Below are positions 45,459-58,400 of a stretch of DNA of 64,000 nt, piece after piece. The position numbers were made by a program, and so were the translations under genes. Source of the DNA: Rhizophagus irregularis (Eukaryota > Glomeromycota > Glomeromycetes > Glomerales > Glomeraceae). The notes beneath the pieces are model-generated. The model was not told the DNA's origin. It ran no database searches and saw only the letters and a list, made by a program, of their open reading frames with translations. Positions within the stretch are counted from its first letter, which is position 1, and the number at the start of each line of letters is the position of its first letter. The stretch is taken from NCBI RefSeq assembly GCF_026210795.1, contig NC_089434.1, forward strand, positions 682,001 to 746,000. The letters run 5' to 3'.

Positions 45459-46656
45459 TTATTTGTATTCGTCATATTTCACCTCAAATTTGATATCCAC
45501 TTGTTTATTTTCTTTTGCATATTCCCATAGATCTGTATAGATAACTTTCCTAAATTTAATACTAGCTTCTCGGAATTTTGCGATCTTCATGATTATATCT
45601 CTCTCGATATTCTCTGCCATTAGTCTCGCAAACATACAAACAAATACTCCACAAGAACTTCCATCTACTTGTGGAGGGTCTCCATTTCGAAACATTATAT
45701 CCAACGCAAAATCAACTTGACCGTTCAAATTTATCTCCCCAATTATTTTAGATTTACCTACGTTCGAGCCAAATTCTTCATTCCTTACTTTATATTTCAC
45801 ACACGCATCTCCCTTACACAACCTAATTTTATGAAAATATTCGTCATTCAACCACCTGATGAGATTTCCCCCAATATTGACGGCACCTTCTGTTGTTATC
45901 ATCCCTAGTGAATCCAAGATAGCAATTCTAAACTGTTCCTTCATAAATATTGCGGCTAAGATCCAATGTGACTCATTTATATTAATTGGAATAAAGATAA
46001 TATCTTTTTGAAAAATTTCTATCCTTTTTGTCCAATGTTCGATAGAAGAATATTTGTATCCGCCAATTTCTGTTAACCTTGTATAAAAAAATGTTGTAAG
46101 AGAAAATACACGATGAAATTTCGAATTCAAATAAGAGAGGTAGGCATTTATATGATCAGAAGAAAGCCAAATATGTTTGTCACATAAATCGTATAATTTT
46201 TCTGCCGTTATAGATTCGGAATTAATATATATAACGTTTTTATTGTTATCATTATTTCTACTTAACCATTCCATCACTTCTAATCGGGTGTCTTTTTCAT
46301 ATTTAAAAATTGCAGAAACTTCAGGAAAACTTTCTTCTAGCCTAACTCTGTAGCTGCTTTGTTGATTTGTTGATTTTCTAAAATTATAAGAGTCAGAGAT
46401 TCTGTTTATGTTATGATGCCTTAACGGTGGCGTACTTATTCTTGGACTTGTATTAATTATAAAATAAAAATTATTTATAAATAAAATAAAATACATTTTT
46501 TTTTTAAACAAACAAACAATAAGTTTTGAATATAATTAATTACCTTTCATAATAATCATTTGAAAACTTATATCTTTTTCTACTTGGCATCGTATCTTCG
46601 GCAGCCAGTTCATCACTAGCCATTATAACTTCCGTAATATCATACAGGTCTGACAT
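45459..46656 (-). CDS. Ulp1-like (C48) cysteine protease
   Basis: Exons 46656-46544 and 46446-45459 on the minus strand (366 residues). Exon 1 supplies a 37-codon start and a split serine codon; the upstream part of the exon-2 frame (hydrophobic, poly-Lys) is intronic. The catalytic set is complete: H198 in NESHWILAAI, D216 in AILDSLG, Q297 in PPQVDGSSCG and C303. The Q-x5-C spacing is right for C48 peptidases, which remove SUMO or similar modifiers. The insert between Asp and Gln (about 80 residues) is longer than in classic Ulp1. Similar domains occur in Kolobok/MULE-type and KDZ-type transposons, but no transposase is adjacent, so a host gene or a stray captured domain are both possible. 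Confidence 0.8.
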
Positions 46657-48119
46657 TTTTTTTATATATTTAAATGGGAGAAACCAATAGAAATTATGGT
46701 CAAACTTTCGAGAAACTGGCGAAAAATGTAAGAAAGAGTAAAAGTATTTTTTTTTTTTGTTTGATTTTTTTAACGAAATTACGCGTTAAAAAAGTTTTAT
46801 CAAATACTAAATCTGAAAAAGTCATCAATATATGTTACTATAAGTAGTAATAAAACATGTAAGTTGACGCAACATTATTTGATAATTTGATTGATTTAAA
46901 TTACCTAACCCAAATCCGTAAATGTTGTATAACAGTAAAAAAATACCCCTTATTGCTTTTACTGCGGTATTCGCTGTACTACTATTACGCTTAGTGACAC
47001 GCTTCCCAGCCTTCCCACGGCTTAAAATAATTTTTTTTTTTTTGATGCGTTGACCGGTAATCCACCTTTGCGTTTACCATAGACTATTTATATATTTTTG
47101 ACTTGGAATATATAGTTATAGTGATACTTGTATATCGGTTAATACTTGATACTGTAATAGTAAAATTATCTTTGAACGAAGATTTTTATATTAGCAGTAG
47201 AATATATATTTACTACACGTTTAAGTAATTAAAAAAACTATCGAAAATGCAATAAATGACGATAAACCAAGAAATTAGGTGAGACATTAATTTTTTCTGC
47301 TTTGTAAATCAGAAGACATTCTTAACACGAGATTTTGAAAAATTATTAAGGTAAGATTTAATACCAAAAAATCTTTCGTTTTCCGTAATAAAAAAGAAAA
47401 TCTAGGTGATCAGCTTTTATTAATACTTCAAATATTCTTAACTACAGTTGAATGATCTCAATCTTCATCTGATAAAGAAGGCCGTTATAATTTACTTTAA
47501 GCCATGTAAGTTCATGCAATTTTCAGAATAGTAGTAATTTTCATCATTGATGGTGATATTATAACAGAACATGAATATAGCGATATGGTTGTCAGTACGT
47601 ATATAATGATCTTTGTAATTTTGTTGGAATTTTACGAGAAAGGACATGTATAAAAAAACATAGGTTAAATTATTCATGATGTTATTTTTTTTTTTTAAGT
47701 CATCAAAGTACGTATTTTTCTAAACACTCATGATTTTAGAAATTTCAGAGTTTTATTAAAGTATTTGAGTACTTTCCTAATCATCATACATCAAGAATAG
47801 ATAATATTATCTACACTTGAACGATATATAGGCTTTGCATTTGGTATTTATTTAAATGACATGAAAAATTTTACACGAGGCGAGGAAATTTTTGAAATTA
47901 CTCTTAAAAAAGATAATTTATGAATGTTGTACAAGATTAGAAAACAACAATTTCCTGGATAAACAAAATCTTAACAAGATTTATGGTAGATATTACTTTT
48001 TGAAAGTGCATCAGGAATAAGAGAGAATTGAGTGATATATAAAAGAATGTTTTTCAGCCTAATATTAACATACTGTGTCTTAGACAACACAAGTGCTATT
48101 ATGAGAATCATCATTGTAA
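46657..48119. other. Intergenic, no gene seen
   Basis: AT-rich; a 61-codon frame at 47492-47677 (minus) is not coding-like. Confidence 0.5.
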
Positions 48120-48139
48120 ATTAAGGATTATATTAATAG

Positions 48140-48355
48140 TTAATGTGTAATTATTTTCTTTAGGTAATACGTGTAAGCGTTATACACCATAAAAGTTTCT
48201 GGTAACATGAAAAACATGATCAAACCAAGCTTAGATCTAAGACGCAAATGCAAGTTCTGTTCAATGTGCCAGATACAATGTACATGGAATGTAGAAGGAT
48301 ATTTCAAATGAATGGCTATCCATTCTGGGATCTGCATCAGTTACGAAAACTTCAC
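48140..48355 (-). pseudogene. MULE-type transposase fragment
   Basis: On the minus strand GEVFVTDADPRMDSHSF is followed by a frame change and then YPSTFHVHCIWHIEQNL and LRSKLG. This is the second catalytic Asp (TDADPRM) and the H-x-x-C-x-W-H-I region of MULE/FAR1-like transposases. Only ~70 residues remain. No terminal repeats were found around it. Confidence 0.65.
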
Positions 48356-48926
48356 CATCTATTCAGACTAAATTCATCCATTCGTATATTCACGTCTATT
48401 TCTTTTTAATTTCTGGCCAAATCTTTTTTTGGACCAAATTCGAATTCGAATGCAGAAAAATTCAAGTTTACTGTTGGTGGAACAGCGGAATTGTGGAATT
48501 GTCTTTAAAAAGAAATTTAGCTGTAAATATGGCTACTTGATATTTTTTCCGTGCTTGCTATATAGAAGAGAAATCATAGTATAAATAAATATTTAGTGGT
48601 TACCTCAATATTATACGAATCATTAATAATTAACCCTGAAGATAACAAATTAAGAATCTAGCTAAAAGTTTCCTTATATAATCGAATTAATCGAATTAAT
48701 CAAATCATAAAAAGGCTGATATACAATATAAAGGATGGCGTCCGCTACAACTGACTTAAATTATGAGTTACGCTCACCCTTCCTTTTGAATCTCTAAGTC
48801 ATGGAAATTGCTTGTTACTGCAACTTCTTATATCCTTGTTTATACATTATATTAAGACCATGAAACTTTACTTTAATAATGTAAGTTATTAAAGACTTTT
48901 GATCAAATTAAAAATCAAACGAATCA

Positions 48927-49119
48927 AGGGGACTCCGAAATAAGGTCACCAGTAAAAAAAAAAAATTCACGAATATCTTTCCTTTTATAGATAATGCCTG
49001 ATGGAAGCTATAACCTTTTTTGGATACTGACCGAAATTATCATAATTCCGGCCCTGAAAAAATGCGTACAGCTAATAGAAAAAAATTTTGGGGCCTCTTT
49101 ATATATATTTCGGGATCCT
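48927..49119. mobile_element. Second copy of the AGGACCC-end element family
   Basis: 49029-49119 matches the right arm of the outer element at 17878-17966 (CATAATTCCGGCCCTGAAAA, GCGTACAGCT). The left end AGGGGACTCCGAAAT and the reverse complement of the right end AGGATCCCGAAAT pair loosely. No target duplication is seen. Confidence 0.5.
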
Positions 49120-49558
49120 GACCGACCAAGTTATACAAATTAAAAAGGGTCTAAAATAAATTATGTAGATCTATCCATTTATAGATAATATCAGCCAGAA
49201 TTTATTGCCTTTTATATAAAACGACTGATATTGCCATCTTAAAGAAATGCAAAATTTTTTATTGTATCTTATCTAAAGAGGTCCTATTCCGGATAATCGA
49301 TCGCTAATGTATTTAGGATTAATCTATCGCAAAGTAAAACTTATTATACAATAATATATTACGTTAACTTTTAAATTCTTTATTTACAAAATTTTATATC
49401 AGATTTTTTCGTTCTCATTTTTAAAATAACAATATAGAAATTTTTAATTACATTACCAACTATAGTATTATGATTAGTTTGTTCAAAAATAAAAAAAGAA
49501 ATTAAATATGGTACCAAGTTTTCATAATAAAAAATTTGAGCTTCTAGTATTTCAAATA

Positions 49559-49744
49559 CCCTCAAACCCGAATGGCCCCGGCCCCCAAATGGGATCCGTA
49601 CAAAATCCCGACGGTTCAAAATCCCGAATGGTACAAAATCCCGACAAATGGCCCGCGTTATGCAGAATTATGAAGAGTCACGTGATGTGTTTGACCAGCA
49701 TTAGAGTTCGGGATTTCGTACCTGTCGGGATTTCGACCAGACCC
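49559..49744. mobile_element. 186-bp insertion with 10-bp direct repeats
   Basis: ATTTCAAATA lies at 49549-49558 and 49745-49754. Between them is a GC-richer segment packed with ACAAAATCCCGA, CCCGAATGG and inverted GTCGGGATTTCG words. The ends do not form clear terminal inverted repeats. The 10-bp duplication suggests a MULE-like insertion. It abuts the stop codon side of the minus-strand kinase gene (last exon ends at 49755). Confidence 0.6.
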
Positions 49745-49754
49745 ATTTCAAATA

Positions 49755-51587
49755 TTATTCAATATTATCAGGAATTTCTAAACCATCTTGTTCTTCCGGA
49801 TGAAGATTTGGACTATATGCTATTAAATAAAAAAAAATTAGAATATAAACAATTTTATAATACGAAAAAAAAATTCAATGATATATTTTATACAATGTAC
49901 CATCATCACATTTATAGAATTCTTGATGTAAAGCTAAAAAATTAAATATATTTATTTTTAATTAATAAATATTTATTAAATTATTTTTAAAATATAAAAT
50001 TATTAATTACCTTTTTGTTCTTCTATTAATATTTAATTTAGGAAAAAAAAACATTGTTTACATAATATTATTAAAATATGTTTAAATATGTTTAAATACA
50101 AAACAATAAATTAAATTATAAATTTTATTACCTTCTGATGCATTCTTAGGTTCTGGTAAATCTTCAAATCTATGCATTTTACTTTTAATTAATAACTCAG
50201 ATATTTTTGAGTTATTTGTATATACTTTCAAAGTATTATTTTTATCATTCAGATCATGTTGAAATGATTCATTATTATTTTTCTCTCGAAATTTCTTGTT
50301 GATTCCTTTTATTGCATCAAGGAGAGTTTCGATCTTGGGTCTGTTTTTTGGATTTGCATCCCAACATTGTTCCATTAATTCCTTATATTCTGAAGGAGTT
50401 CCTGATACAATAGGCGGTCTCATACCAGCTGTAATTTTCAACACTAGATAAAAGTCATGATAATAACCATAAAACGGAGGTTGTCCTGATGAAATTTCCC
50501 ACATAAGCATTCCGATACTGTAAATATCGGATTCAGCAGTATGTTTTTTTCCGACAATAACTTCAGGTGCTATATAAGGAAGATTTCCATATATACTTCT
50601 TAATGGTTTATTTGCAGATCCACAAAAACCAAGGTCACTAATATACCAATAATGCTCTTCTTCCGAGTATAAGACATTTCCTGAATGCAAATCTCTATGA
50701 ATTGCATTCTCATTATTATGGAGTTTATTAATTGCACTGCATATATTGATAACGGCCTTGAATTTTTCAAACCACGTAAGTTTTCCACGTTTTACTATTA
50801 AGTAATTTCTTAAATCCGTATCCATTTTAATCATTACAAGCATATAATCTCCATTTGGATCTTGCGTTATTCCGTAACATTGAACGATATTCATCCATTT
50901 GTTGCATATTGATAAATGTGATTTAGCCTATTAGAAAAAAAAAATTATATTTTTAATTTAAAGAAATTACTATATTATCTCTTTTTAATTTTGATTACAA
51001 ACCTCTTCAAACCAACTTCGGTCCGCACTTTTAAAATTTTCTAATTTTTTAACTATTACTTTTTGTTTTCCAAATCTTTTTAATAGCTGTTCTTTAGAAT
51101 CCCATTCCTCGTATTGTCCATCAATCCAATCTGCTGAATATATTTCAGAGCAACCACCTTTTGTTAAATAATTAATATTTTCTAACTTATCATATGGGAT
51201 CCATTCGACGACCATATCTGGTTTAAGAGTTTCCGATTGACATTTACGTATTAAATTATCAATATCGTTATTTCCAGATGTCCAAGTATAATAATTTGAC
51301 TTTAAATAATTTTGAACACAATATTCACAATATAAGGAGGCCAAACAATTTTTTTTACAATTTCCACATAGTCTTGTTTCCCCTGACTTAAAAAGGACTT
51401 TGTCACTATCATAAATTTGTAATAATACTTTCACTGCATCTTCTTTTTCATTAAAAGATAATTTTTCATTTTTATTGACGAATTCTCGTCTGAATTTATG
51501 TTGTTTGTGTATATCATTGTGTATCTTGTCATTCGTTAATTCGTACGCAAGGTTAATTACAGTATTAATTAATCCATAACGAGACAT
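49755..51587 (-). CDS. TKL-type protein kinase, short modular tail
   Basis: Minus-strand exons 51587-51003, 50927-50132, 50022-50011, 49933-49901, 49819-49755 (496 residues). Exon 1: Cys-rich RLCGNCKKNCLASLYCEYC and N-lobe with GGCSEIYSADW and VIVKKL. Exon 2: HRDLHSGN, SDLGFCG, LPYIAPEV, MEQCWDANPKNRP. Catalytic residues look complete. The tail has two internal phase-1 exons (12 and 33 nt) and ends with PNLHPEEQDGLEIPDNIE, the E-I-P-D element seen in paralogs. The stop codon lies directly against a 10-bp direct repeat of the neighbouring insertion, so the terminal residues or 3' UTR may have been changed by it. It is the most diverged of the five kinases. Confidence 0.82.
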
Positions 51588-53159
51588 AGCGTCAATTGAA
51601 ATTTTTTTTTTTTGTACGAGAATTCTTTTTTATTTTTTTTAAAAGAACGAACCAAAGAAAAAACGAGAATAAAAAATCGGTTATTATTTATATAACTGTA
51701 CTTTTTTGACGTCAGTCATTGAGTTATTGATAAGGCTTTATAATTCTGTTGCACCCCTTGAATAAATATATAAATATAGTTTAATAAAATGGCATGATAA
51801 AAACAAACATAAACACTAGCTATTACACATTTCCTAATCGCTTTCAATGCACAAAAACATTTTAATTAATTTAATTAGAAAAAGGCGTAAAATTCACGCA
51901 TTAACCTAATTAAGAACATTGTAACAATCATACACTGTGTATACGCCATGCATTAGCGCGACAAATAAAAAACGATATATATATTTTTTTTGGGTCGAAT
52001 GAAACCATTACGCATGTGCTAAAAAAATATTAAAACATTGGCACACATGAATGAATTTCAAAAAGGTAATTTATATGTAACTAGATTAATTCATTCAAAA
52101 AAAAAAAAGACAGAGTTAGTGAGTAAAGAAACACAATTATTGATCTATCGGACACAAATTCTGATTATCAAGCGAAAGTAGATTATTTAAAGTTTGAAGA
52201 GATTGAAGATCATAATTACAAATAGTATTTTACAGCCCTCGTACATGTTTTGGGAAAGGTACTCAATGTGATCGACCTCAAACATTTTCAAGGTACCCCA
52301 CGTTTTTTTGATTGGTAACGACGATGACGTCATATAAAATAATCATGTGATTTTTTTTTTTTTGAAATAAATGTTTAGAAAAGAATATTACGGTAAAGTT
52401 TGAGATAAAGTAATCAAATGTACTTTTTTAGATAAGCCAACTAAAATTTACGGTATACCTTTTTAGAAACTTACTAACATTATCGTAATTCTGGCCAAAA
52501 GACGAGTGGAACTATTAATAAATATTTTGAAATTTGGGCTTGAAAATATGAAAACTCAAAATATTTGTGACGCAGATCAAGTAAATTTTGCAACGCATCA
52601 ATTTCTGACGTCGTAACAATCTATAATTGATAATTTTAATTCTTTGTAAAATAATTTAATCAAGATTTAATTATCTAAAAAAAAAAATCTAATCTAGAAA
52701 ATATTTAATTTTATAAAATTTTATAAAATTACAATTCTGATATTTTAAGGGTAATTCTATTATGGCAAATGTCCCATTTGTGCTCGTTCCAGAAACTCGG
52801 AATTGTTATAAACGACCCTAGCATCACTATAAAAAAAAAAAAATGGTAACCGCAGGTTACACATGATCTGCGCACGATTATTTTTTCGGTATTATTATAT
52901 TATTTATTGATTAAAAAAACTATTTTACTTATGAAAGTATAGTTATACAATTTATATTAATTAAATTTTATGCTACCCCAGTATAAAAAATATATATTAT
53001 AATGTACTTTTAATTTTATTATTTATTATAATAAACTATTAAGATATTATATTTACTTATTTTCGCTATAATGGATCATGTATTTTATTTGTAAATTCTA
53101 AATAGTTTGTTCTTATACATTGCAAATACGGAATATTATTAAACATGCTTTTGTCCTTT
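51588..53159. other. Intergenic, no gene seen
   Basis: AT-rich. A short coding-like piece on the plus strand (about 52140-52227, reading DLSDTNSDYQAKVDYLKFEE) ends in TAG; too short to assign. Confidence 0.5.
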
Positions 53160-53405
53160 TTCTGATTTAATATGGTAAACCCATATGTAATCATCACCTT
53201 CTGATATAACCAATTTCACAATTAAAATATTTTCAATATCTTCACTGTTGATACTACCAATCATCTCACAGCATGTGTTGATTTTAAATCACCGGCTGTC
53301 AGCTCTGCCAAGGCTTGATATAAATGTCCATCATTTACGGATTTCTTGAGCTCGAAAAGGACACGAATATGGTTCTTTACTTCTGTGGGATCCTGGAGGA
53401 GACAG
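53160..53405 (-). pseudogene. Possible Crinkler-like gene fragment
   Basis: After a minus-strand AG (CTCCAG near 53399), an open frame reads DPTEVKNHIRVLFELKKSVN and GHLYQALAELTAGDLKSTHA, then shifts to INSEDIENILIVKLVISEGD. The order ALAEL..AD... resembles the nuclease-like part of Crinkler (CRN) proteins that are abundant in Rhizophagus, but similarity is from memory and short. It is frameshifted and lacks a start. Confidence 0.35.
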
Positions 53406-55405
53406 AAAACACCTTATTTAGTTGTTGATATGACAAGTTAGAAAAATATTTCGTAAGTGGTGTGTGGCGTAAAAGGATCGATCAGATCAATAAAAAGTTT
53501 TATAATTACCGAAAATAATCATCCGGATCATGCGCGCGATTCAAGTGTAACCTGGCGTCCTGGCGTCTACTATTTTTTGTGGGTCGTCGATTTGTATACT
53601 ATTGATTACGTGCCGAAATAAGCGAAATAAAAAAAATTATTTGATATTTTAAATATCTCTTACTTTAAAAACTGTATGAATTTGATAAAAATTTACATTA
53701 TAAATGCTTTAATAACTATTGAACAACCTTCTAGAATCAGTTTTGCTTGTTTAAAGTATTTAAATTATATAATGAAACATCTACGATATAAAATATCATT
53801 AAAACTTATTTAAAATGTAGATTACAAAAATACACTTTACTAGTAAATTTTATAAAAGTATTTAAAGATTATTTACTATAAGTTCTTTTTAAACTATGTG
53901 CAAAGTGCACAAATAAAATTAATATGTAAAATTTTTTAAAAAATTAAAATGTATATAATATACGTCTTTTAAACTTTTAAAGAATCTAAAAACTGTTAAT
54001 TGCAGCAACTTACATGATGAGTCAACAAAACATAACCAAAAAAATGGAAGACAATAGCGTTCTTTATTTTACATTCGTCAGAAACATCGCGAAGACTTCA
54101 TACGAAGTTTTTTCAAAATTTTTTTAATAAAAAAATTTTTTAAACTGAAAAAATAAAGTTCAGGATTGTGGCTTATGAATTTTATCCTTTTATGTAAGAT
54201 AATACGGAAGTTTGTATTGTACAGAAAATTGGTACTGTAATACGAAATTTTTTTTTTGGACATTTTATTATAAGTGATTTCATTAACTCTCATTTTTGGG
54301 TTAAATCTTTTGATTTCTTTCTTTTTTTCTTTTTTAAGGATTTAATTCTTGGTCTCCTGGTTTAACTTTGCCAAAAGGAGAGAGTCACATCAGTCTCGTG
54401 ATGATTTAACACGTGATTGGACACATTCTAACAAAACGATTTAATATTTATCATTTTTATCATACTTTTTAAAAATTTATTTTTTGATTCAATATATAAA
54501 ATATTTATTCTCTCAAGAATTAAAATATTTGCTCGTTTCTTTCGTTCTCTTCACATTCACTTGCAAGCCTTTATCTCATGGTTTCTCTGTCATGATCATT
54601 TGCAAATGTTATAAAATAATTTATCGGTAAATTTACATTAGACGCACTTTACGTTTTTATCTTTTTATTATTTTTCTTTTTGACATTCGGGATTAGATTT
54701 GTTATTCAGAAATGACTTTATGGTTAAATAGTAACTTCATTAAATGTATTAATTTAGATATTTACTAGGAAACGAAAACCGTTGTAAGTCCGGAGCGAAA
54801 AAAAATAAAACTCAGATTTGCGGATTTCATTGGACGATGTCACGTGAATGACAGAGAAACTCACGGGATCGGTCATTTTTCATAATTCGCTTCGCTCTGG
54901 ACAATAAATCAAATAGAACTTTTTGTTTAAGAAATATTAAACGGTTCATTCGTCTCAATTCCTTAATGTTATTAAATGTCGAAGTTATGTATGAATCGTG
55001 ATTTATTTTTTTTTATGAGAAATAACTAGTCAACTATAATTAGGTAAATTTTATTTTGCAATATTTTATTCAAAAAAAAAAACTGTATGCGATATAGATT
55101 ATTAAATAATACCGTTAACCTTATTTTGACTTCGATATTGCTTGTCACGTACGGCATTATATTAATTTAAATCTTCCACTCCGGACAACAACGGTTTCCT
55201 TACGGAATTGTAAACATACTAACGTGATAAATACCTAAAACAAGTTGTTACAATGATAATATTTTACGACTTTTTAATTTTTTTAATTTATTTTTTAATT
55301 TAATTGACCAGATTTCTGCTAATTTAAAAATTGATTCTATAAATAAATATTGTAGTTAAATATAAACTAATTTTAAAGGATAAGTCATTACTAAATAGAA
55401 GAGAT
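53406..55405. other. Intergenic, with a possible small inverted-repeat element
   Basis: No gene seen. 54792-54902 is bounded by GTCCGGAGCGAA and TTCGCTCTGGAC, imperfect inverted ends, with AT-richer sequence between; no clear target duplication. Confidence 0.4.
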
Positions 55406-58400
55406 TTAATCTTGCTTTTCTAGTTGTAGTAAAAGTATATCTAAATTCTCTTGTACATCTAAACATCCATTTTCTATGGCTTTCTTATACCAATAAATAG
55501 CGCTTTCCATATTTTTATCAGTCCCTTCGCCTTGTTCATATAAAAATGCAAGACTTCTTTGTGCATCAATGTTTCCTCCTTCTGCAGCCATTTTATAAAA
55601 CTCAAACGCTTTTACTTTATCAACGTCGATATCAATTCCTTTTTCATAAAAATATCCAAGTTTATATTGAGCATCAATAAATCCTTGATCGGCTGATTTT
55701 TTATAAAATTCAAATGCTCTAATTTGATTTTTGAAAACACCCTTTCCTAATTCATAAAATTCGCCCAATTTATATAATGCAAATTTATTATTACTTTCTG
55801 TGATTTTATGATACCAATAATAAACTTTATCTAAATCATTTTCTAATTCCTCATCATTTTCAATGAGATTAATTTGAATATTTTTTCCAATTGCTTCATC
55901 ATATAATTCAAATCCTTTTTCTTTATCAACTTCAGTTCCAATACCATTTATATGACAATATCCAAGGTAGAATTTTAGTTCCTTATCTCCATCTTCGGCT
56001 GATTTCTTAAAATATTCAAATGCTTTATCCAGATCTTTATCCACACCATATCCTAGTTCATAACACTCTCCTAAATTATATAATGCTGTTTTACATCCAC
56101 CTTCTGCCGCTTTGTTATACCAATCAAGAGCTTTTTCTAGATCTTTCTCAATTCCTTTACCACTTCCGTATAAATAACCAAGATTGGTTTGTGCAGGAAC
56201 ACACCCTTTTTCAGCTGCTATTTTATATAGCTCAGATGCCTTGGTTTCATCAGCATCAATTCCGATTCCTTCATAATAACAATATCCAAGACTAAATATG
56301 CCATTTAAATATTCTTTATCAGCTGATTTTTTATAATAATCAAAAGCTTTTTTATCATCTTTTTCAACACCTCTTCCAAATTGATAACAATTAGCTAAAT
56401 TATATTGTGCTACTTCACTTCCATTATCTGCTGCTTTACTGTACCAGTAAACAGCCTTTTCTATATTCTTTTCAGTACCTTCACCATTCTCATATAATAC
56501 TCCTAAACTATTTTGTGTGGCAACATGTCCTTTTTCAGCAGCAATATTATATAGCTCAAAAGCTTTTGTTTTATCAACTTCTGTACCAATTCCTTTTTCA
56601 TGGCAATACCCAAGTTGAGATTGAGCATTCAAATATTCTTGATCTGCCGCTTTTTTATAATATTCAAAAGCTTTATTTTCGTTTTTTTCAACGCCTATTC
56701 CATACTTATAACATCTTCCTAAATTATATTGTGCTAGTTCATTTTCATTTTCTGCTGCTTTATCATACCAGTAAATAGCCTTTTCTAAATTCATTTCCGT
56801 ACCTTTACCATTCTCATATAATATTCCTAAATTATTTTGTGAGGAAAGATGTCCTTTTTCGGCAGCAATTGTATATAATTCAAAAGCTTTTATTTTATCT
56901 ACTTCAGTACCAATACCCTTGTCATAACAATATCCAAGTTGAAATTGTGCATTTAAATATTCTTGTTCGGCTGATTTCTTATAGTATTCAAATGCCTTAA
57001 CTTCATCTTTTTCAACACCTTTCCCATTATCATAGCAATTTCCTAAATTATATTGTGCTACTTCATTTCCATTTTCTGCTGCTTTATCATACCAGTAAAT
57101 AGCTTTTTCTAAATCCATTTCTGTACCTTGGCCATGTTCATATAAATAACCGAGATAAGTTTGTGCTGAGATAGATTTTTTTTCTGCTGCCATATTAAAT
57201 AATTCAAATGCCTTCGTTTTATCAACTTCAGTACCAATTCCTTTATCATAACAACATCCTAATTCAAATTGAGCGTCTACATATTCTTGGTCAGCTGCTT
57301 TTTTATAATATTCAAATGCCTTAACATCATCCTTTTCAACTACTATTCCAAATTTATAATAATAACCTACATTATATTGTGCTATATAATATCCATTTTC
57401 TGCAGCTTTATTGTACCAATAAAAAGCTTTTTCTATATTTTTTTCAGTTCCCCTACCATATTCATATAAAATTCCAAGATTATTTTGCGCGGCATCACAT
57501 CCTTTATCAGCTGCTATACTATATAATTCAAATGCTTTTGTTTTATTAACTTCAGTACCAATTCCTTTATCATAACAATATCCTAATTCAAATTGAGCAT
57601 CTAAATATTCTTTATCAGCTGATTTTTTATAACATTCAAATGCTTTGACTTCATTCATTTCAACTCCTATTCCAAATTGATAATGACATCCTAAGTCGTA
57701 TTGCGCTACTTCATATCCATTTTCTGCTGCTTTGTCAAACCAATAAACCGCTTTTTCTAAATCCATTTCTGTACCATTATTTCTGTATAAAATCCCGAGA
57801 TTATATTGTGCGATAGAATGCTCTTTCGTAGCTGCTATCTTATAAAAATTGAATGCTTTAGTTTTATTAATTTCAGTACCAATTCCTTTATCATAACAAC
57901 ATCCTAATTCAAATTGGGCTTCTAAATATTCTTGATCAGCTGATTTTTTATAATACTCAAAAGCTTTTTTCTCCTCATTTTCTCTATTTTTAAAACAATT
58001 ACCTAAATTATATTGTGCTACTTTATGTCCATTTTCTGCTGCTTTACCGTACCAGTAAATAGCTTTTTCTAAGTCCTTCTCTATTCCAATTTCATTTTGG
58101 TAATAATTACCTAATATATATTGTGCTGGTGAATAACTTTCTTTAGCTGATTTAAGATACCATTCAAAAGCTGCTTTGTTATCTTTATTGACACCCATTC
58201 CATTTTGATAACAAATACCTAAATTATACTGCGCATGTAAATCACCTTTATTTGCAGCTTTTAAGTACCATTCAAATGCTTTCTTTTCATCTTTTGTTAT
58301 TCCGATCCCATTTTGATAACAATAACCTAGATTATTTTGTGCATCAGAATTACCCCCTTCCGCTGATTTTAAATAAAATTCAAATGCTTTAATTTCATCT

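Noticed and set aside
56020-56778. Plus-strand frames of 91 and 123 codons
   Set aside because: They are antisense to the Sel1 gene and arise from its repeat periodicity.
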